NCBI RefSeq assembly: GCF_002355275.1
Contig: NZ_CP023449.1
Span: 2,768,001 to 2,832,000, forward strand
DNA length: 64,000 nt
Source of the DNA: Rhizorhabdus dicambivorans
GTDB lineage: Bacteria > Pseudomonadota > Alphaproteobacteria > Sphingomonadales > Sphingomonadaceae
Direction: 5' to 3'
Every line of letters starts with the position of its first letter. Position 1 is the first letter of the stretch. Below the pieces are notes generated by a model, which did no database searches, was not told where the DNA came from, and saw only the letters and a list, made by a program, of their open reading frames with translations. Made by a program: the position numbers and the translations under genes. Positions 60,791 through 64,000 of this stretch are shown piece by piece.

Positions 60791-61768
60791 CTATCTTGTA
60801 GAAACGGGCGCCAGTTTCGCCAGCATCGTCGCCAGTTCGAAGACGGTGGTCGCTGGATCGAGCGACAGGTGCACCGCGCTCTCGCAGATGCGGCGGGCAT
60901 CCTCCCACAGCGCGACGGCATCGGCCATGACGCCACCGTTCCGGTGCTGCGCCTCGGCGGCGATGCGCGCGGGCACCCGCTCCAGATAGGCCTCGTAGCG
61001 CGCCTGGGCTGCCTTCAGGCCCAATTGCTTGGACAGCGCCGATCGGATCGCGTTGGTCGGATCGCCCTCCCCCACCAGCCTGTCCATCGCGGCGTCGAGC
61101 GCGGCGATCTCCAGCCCGGCGAAGCCGAGCGCACGGCCGGGCGAGCCGTTGCCGACCCGGATAAGTGCGTCGATCTCGTCGCTGGGCTCCTCGGGCAGGG
61201 CGCGCTGGAGCGCGAGCCGCATCTGCGCCGGATCGAGCGGGGTAAAGCGAAGCTGGCGACAGCGCGACCGGATCGTCGGCAGCAGCCGGCCGGGCGCATG
61301 GCTGATCAGGAAGAAGGTCGTGCCGGCGGGCGGCTCCTCCAGATTCTTGAGCAGCGCATTGGCGGCCGGCCGCTCGAGATCGTCGATCGCATCGATGATC
61401 ACCACCCGGCGCGGCGAGAGGCTGGGCGTGGTCGCGAACAGGCTCTGCAGCGAGCGGACCTGGTCGATCGTGATGGATCGCGCCAGCTCCTCCGACCTGT
61501 CCTTGGCCAGCCGCTCCAGGATGCGCAGATCGGGGTGGCTGCCGACGCGGATATAGTTGGCGATCGGATGATCTTCGGGCGTCGCCAGCCCCGGCAGCTG
61601 CACGCGCGGGCCCGCCGCATCGGCCAGCAGGCGGGTCGCCGCGGCGCGCGCGAAGCTCGCCTTGCCGATCCCCTCGGCACCGGTCAGCAGCCAGGCATGG
61701 TGCAGCCGGCCCGAATCCGCCGCCTCGCGAAAGGCGGCGATCTGCTCGTCATGGCCAAGCAGGGTCAT
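60791..61768 (-). CDS. holB: DNA polymerase III delta' subunit
   Basis: 325 residues, AAA+ clamp-loader subunit. P-loop GAEGIGKASFARAA has alanine instead of serine/threonine, usual for delta'. VVIIDAIDDLERPAANALLK follows, with NLEEPPAGTTFFLISHAPG and RSRCRQLRF. It loads the sliding clamp with the other subunits. Overlaps tmk by 4 bases. Confidence 0.92.
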   Translation of the reverse strand: MTLLGHDEQIAAFREAADSGRLHHAWLLTGAEGIGKASFARAAATRLLADAAGPRVQLPGLATPEDHPIANYIRVGSHPDLRILERLAKDRSEELARSITIDQVRSLQSLFATTPSLSPRRVVIIDAIDDLERPAANALLKNLEEPPAGTTFFLISHAPGRLLPTIRSRCRQLRFTPLDPAQMRLALQRALPEEPSDEIDALIRVGNGSPGRALGFAGLEIAALDAAMDRLVGEGDPTNAIRSALSKQLGLKAAQARYEAYLERVPARIAAEAQHRNGGVMADAVALWEDARRICESAVHLSLDPATTVFELATMLAKLAPVSTR

Positions 61769-62391
61769 GGCAGCAGATCCGACAAGGCATCCATCAGCCG
61801 GGCTGTCACATCCTCGGGCGTGCCTTCGGCGCTGATCACCCGGATGCGTCCGGGCTCGGCACCCGCGATTTCCAGGAAGCTCGCCTTCACGCGATCGTGA
61901 AAGGCTCCTTCGCGCTTCTCGAAGCGGTCGCTCTGTCCGATACCCGCAGCAGCCTGGCGGAAGCTGGCATCATCTACCGGCATGTCGAGCAGCAGAGTCC
62001 GGTCCGGAAGGAAATTTTCGCTGCCGATCGCGTGGAGATCGCGGATCGCCTTGTCGCCCAAGCCGTCGGCCCCGCCCTGATAGGCGATCGAGCTATCGAG
62101 GAAGCGATCACAGACCACCCATTGCCCCGCCTCAACGGCCGGCCGGATCGTTCTGGCGACATGATCGGCACGTGCGGCGGCAAACAGCAGCGCCTCGGCG
62201 CGGGCATTCCACCGGTCGGCCCCGCCTTCGAGAAGCAGTCTTCGGATCGCCTCGGCGCCTTCGCTGCCGCCCGGTTCGCGCGTCTGGACGACATCGATCC
62301 CGCGCGAGCGCAAGGCCGCGGCCAGCGCCTTGGCCTGGGTCGACTTGCCGACCCCCTCCCCGCCTTCGAGGGTGATGAACCTGCCCGCCAT
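61765..62391 (-). CDS. tmk: thymidylate kinase
   Basis: 208 residues. P-loop EGGEGVGKSTQAKAL, TREPGGSEGAEAIR, and VVCDRFLDSSIAYQGGA (DR-x-Y-like). Phosphorylates dTMP to dTDP. 11 bases after the D,D-carboxypeptidase gene. Confidence 0.95.
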   Translation of the reverse strand: MAGRFITLEGGEGVGKSTQAKALAAALRSRGIDVVQTREPGGSEGAEAIRRLLLEGGADRWNARAEALLFAAARADHVARTIRPAVEAGQWVVCDRFLDSSIAYQGGADGLGDKAIRDLHAIGSENFLPDRTLLLDMPVDDASFRQAAAGIGQSDRFEKREGAFHDRVKASFLEIAGAEPGRIRVISAEGTPEDVTARLMDALSDLLP

Positions 62392-62402
62392 CGCCTGCGG
62401 CC

Positions 62403-63581
62403 TCAGCCGAAGCCGAACAGCCAGCGCAGGCCTGCCATCATCCGGTCGAAGAAGCCGGCGGTGCCGACATCGGCGTCGGCGACCAGCGGCAGCTTCTGCG
62501 GCGCCATATCGGGGCCAGTCACGACCAGATCGGCGATATGGTCGCCCTTCTTGAAGGGCGCCTTGATCGGGCCCTGATAGACCACCTTGGTCTTCAGGTC
62601 GGATCCCAGCCCGGCCGGTATCGTAACGGTCAGGTCCTTGGGTGCGACGAGACCGACCTCGCTGACATCGCCAAGCTGAACCTCTGCGGTCTGCACCTTG
62701 CGGCCCTTCGGCACGATCGGCTTGGCCTGCCAGGCGCGGAATCCCCAGTTCATGAAGGAGACCGACTGCTCGATCCGCTGGTTGAACGAGGTGAGGCCGG
62801 ATAGGACCATGACGAGGCGGCGGCCGTTCTGCTCAGCCGATCCGGTGAAGCCATAGCCGGCCTCCTCGGTGTGACCCGTCTTCAGGCCGTCGGCGCCGTC
62901 GACGCGGCCCAGCAATGGATCGCGGTTGGCCTGGGTGATCGCCTGCCCGCTGCCCATCGTCTTGCCCCAGGTGAAATTGGGGCGGCTGTAGAAGGTCTTG
63001 TAGAGCTTGGGATGCTCGGTGATCGTCTTCTCGGCCAGGGTCGTGAGGTCGCGCGCGGTGACATAGGTGACGCCGCCGTCGGGCCAGCCGTTGGAGGTGC
63101 CGAAATGGCTGTTGGTCAGCCCCATTTCCTTGGCGCGGCGGTTCATCAGCGCGATAAAGGCCTGCTCCGTGCCCGATATATGCTCGGCCAGCACGACGCA
63201 GGCGTCGTTGCCCGAAAGGGTGACAATGCCGAACAGCAGATTGGCGACGCTCACCTGTTCGCCGGGCGACAGGAACATGGTCGATCCGGCGGCGGGGCCA
63301 TGCCACCGCTTCCAGGTTTCCGGACGGACGGTCGCCATCGCATCAAGCTTGAGCTCGCCCTTCTTGATGAGATCGAAAGCGACATAGACGGTCATCATCT
63401 TCGCCATCGATGCCGGTGGCATGCGCACGTCCGGATTCTTGGCGTAGAGGATCGCGCCCGAGGACAGGTCCTTCAGGAAGGCGACTGGTGCCGGCGTGTC
63501 GAAGGGCGGCGCGGCAGCCTCGGCGGGAATCGCCAGACCAAGGAGAAGGCCGGAAAACAGGGCGATCTTGCTGCGCTTCAT
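62403..63581 (-). CDS. dacA: D-alanyl-D-alanine carboxypeptidase (PBP5/6 type)
   Basis: 392 residues from the ATG at 63,581. Signal peptide (KRSKIALFSGLLLGLAIPAE, cleavage near AEA-AA). Catalytic SxxK in PPASMAKMMTV, SGN in VTLSGNDACVV and KTG in GADGLKTGHTEEAG. C-terminal beta domain and amphipathic tail (FFDRMMAGLRWLFGFG) for membrane attachment. It trims pentapeptides in the periplasm. Start overlaps the rlpA-like stop by 4 bases. Confidence 0.94.
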   Translation of the reverse strand: MKRSKIALFSGLLLGLAIPAEAAAPPFDTPAPVAFLKDLSSGAILYAKNPDVRMPPASMAKMMTVYVAFDLIKKGELKLDAMATVRPETWKRWHGPAAGSTMFLSPGEQVSVANLLFGIVTLSGNDACVVLAEHISGTEQAFIALMNRRAKEMGLTNSHFGTSNGWPDGGVTYVTARDLTTLAEKTITEHPKLYKTFYSRPNFTWGKTMGSGQAITQANRDPLLGRVDGADGLKTGHTEEAGYGFTGSAEQNGRRLVMVLSGLTSFNQRIEQSVSFMNWGFRAWQAKPIVPKGRKVQTAEVQLGDVSEVGLVAPKDLTVTIPAGLGSDLKTKVVYQGPIKAPFKKGDHIADLVVTGPDMAPQKLPLVADADVGTAGFFDRMMAGLRWLFGFG

Positions 63582-64000
63582 CGGGGTGAACTTCCCTCCA
63601 GATTTTGTCCATCGCTGGCGATGCGTACCAGCCTGGCATCCTGATAGCCGTAGGACCGGACCTGCGCCAGCGCGCTCGTCGCCTCGGCCTCGCTCCTGTA
63701 CGGTCCCATGCGGACCCGCCAAAGAGCTCCCACGGGCTCAACCCGGCCGGCCACGAGCTCGGCGATCTCCTCCGCGCGGACGCGGTTGCCGACGGCGGTC
63801 ACCTGGATGAACAGGCCGCCGACCGGAACGGCTTCGTCGGGCACGGCGGCCGCAATCCGGGGTGGCGCCGCCCGTTCCGCCGGGCGGGCGGCGAAGCGCC
63901 GATCGAGCGCCGCCAGCTCGGCCGGGGTAGCATAGGGCCGTGCCGAGGCGGGCCGTCCCCAGCGCAGCTCGAGCTTGTCGGCCTCGGACGGATAGACCCG
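63578..64000 (-). CDS. rlpA: SPOR-domain protein, probably RlpA-like, C-terminal part (runs off window)
   Basis: The frame is open from the window edge (RVYPSEADKLELRWGRPASA...) to the stop at 63,578, 140 residues. Residues from VGGLFIQVTAVGNRVRAEEI to SYGYQDARLVRI are a SPOR peptidoglycan-binding domain. In related genomes a septal lytic transglycosylase RlpA precedes the carboxypeptidase, which fits the position. The catalytic part lies outside the window. Confidence 0.75.
   Translation of the reverse strand, partial: RVYPSEADKLELRWGRPASARPYATPAELAALDRRFAARPAERAAPPRIAAAVPDEAVPVGGLFIQVTAVGNRVRAEEIAELVAGRVEPVGALWRVRMGPYRSEAEATSALAQVRSYGYQDARLVRIASDGQNLEGSSPR

Overview
The window looks like the junction between a mobile catabolic island (about 1-47,500) and an ordinary alphaproteobacterial chromosome (about 47,500-64,000). 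The chromosomal part carries mreB-mreC-mreD-mrdA-rodA, divergent mutL, and rlpA-dac-tmk-holB-metG-tatD. These genes have many 4-base stop/start overlaps, high GC and GTG starts, as in Sphingomonadales. The island carries a nine-gene block whose content and order match, from memory of the literature, the dsm (3,6-dichlorosalicylate) cluster of Rhizorhabdus dicambivorans. I infer a Rhizorhabdus/Sphingomonas-type host.

Left end (1-13,199). A traG/virD4 coupling-protein gene runs off the left edge. Next come an IclR regulator and the block maleylacetate-reductase-like, MFS importer, FAH-family hydrolase, ferredoxin reductase, [2Fe-2S] ferredoxin, cytochrome P450 and gentisate 1,2-dioxygenase. The inferred route is salicylate uptake, P450 5-hydroxylation to a gentisate, ring opening and hydrolysis. 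Immediately downstream are luxR, luxI, a phytanoyl-CoA-dioxygenase-like gene, a DUF2285-type protein, an XRE repressor and a small DUF2285-like protein. This resembles the TraR/TraI-FseA-QseC/QseM excision control of ICEMlSymR7A.

Middle (13,200-34,300). A 2.5 kb group II intron sits in the leader of an antirestriction gene, ardC. That ardC is split by a 9.39 kb element (16,881-26,270) carrying three overlapping tyrosine recombinases, a second ardC and an arsI-arsR-arsC-acr3 arsenic operon. After the 3' part of ardC come a ParB-like gene, small cargo genes (a GST, a RibD/DHFR-like protein, small ORFs), a DUF736 gene and a MobA/VirD2-type relaxase.

Defence-like region (34,300-47,300). A tight three-gene operon encodes a DNA methyltransferase, a protein with both an N-terminal MutL/MORC-like ATPase and a C-terminal histidine-kinase module, and a receiver-like protein. 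It looks like a phosphorelay joined to a modification enzyme and is the most interesting candidate system here. Next are a second, truncated traG, an IS21-type element without a visible target duplication, a truncated sacsin-like ATPase gene divergent from a 754-residue protein with a possible PD-(D/E)xK site, and remnants of imuA/imuB. A tRNA-Lys(CTT) gene whose 3' end faces the island marks the boundary.

Right part (47,500-64,000). The genes are an O-GlcNAc-transferase-like TPR protein, cell-shape genes, mutL, a decayed VOC gene and a dense leftward run (small membrane protein, MBL hydrolase, tatD, metG, holB, tmk, D,D-carboxypeptidase, rlpA-like).
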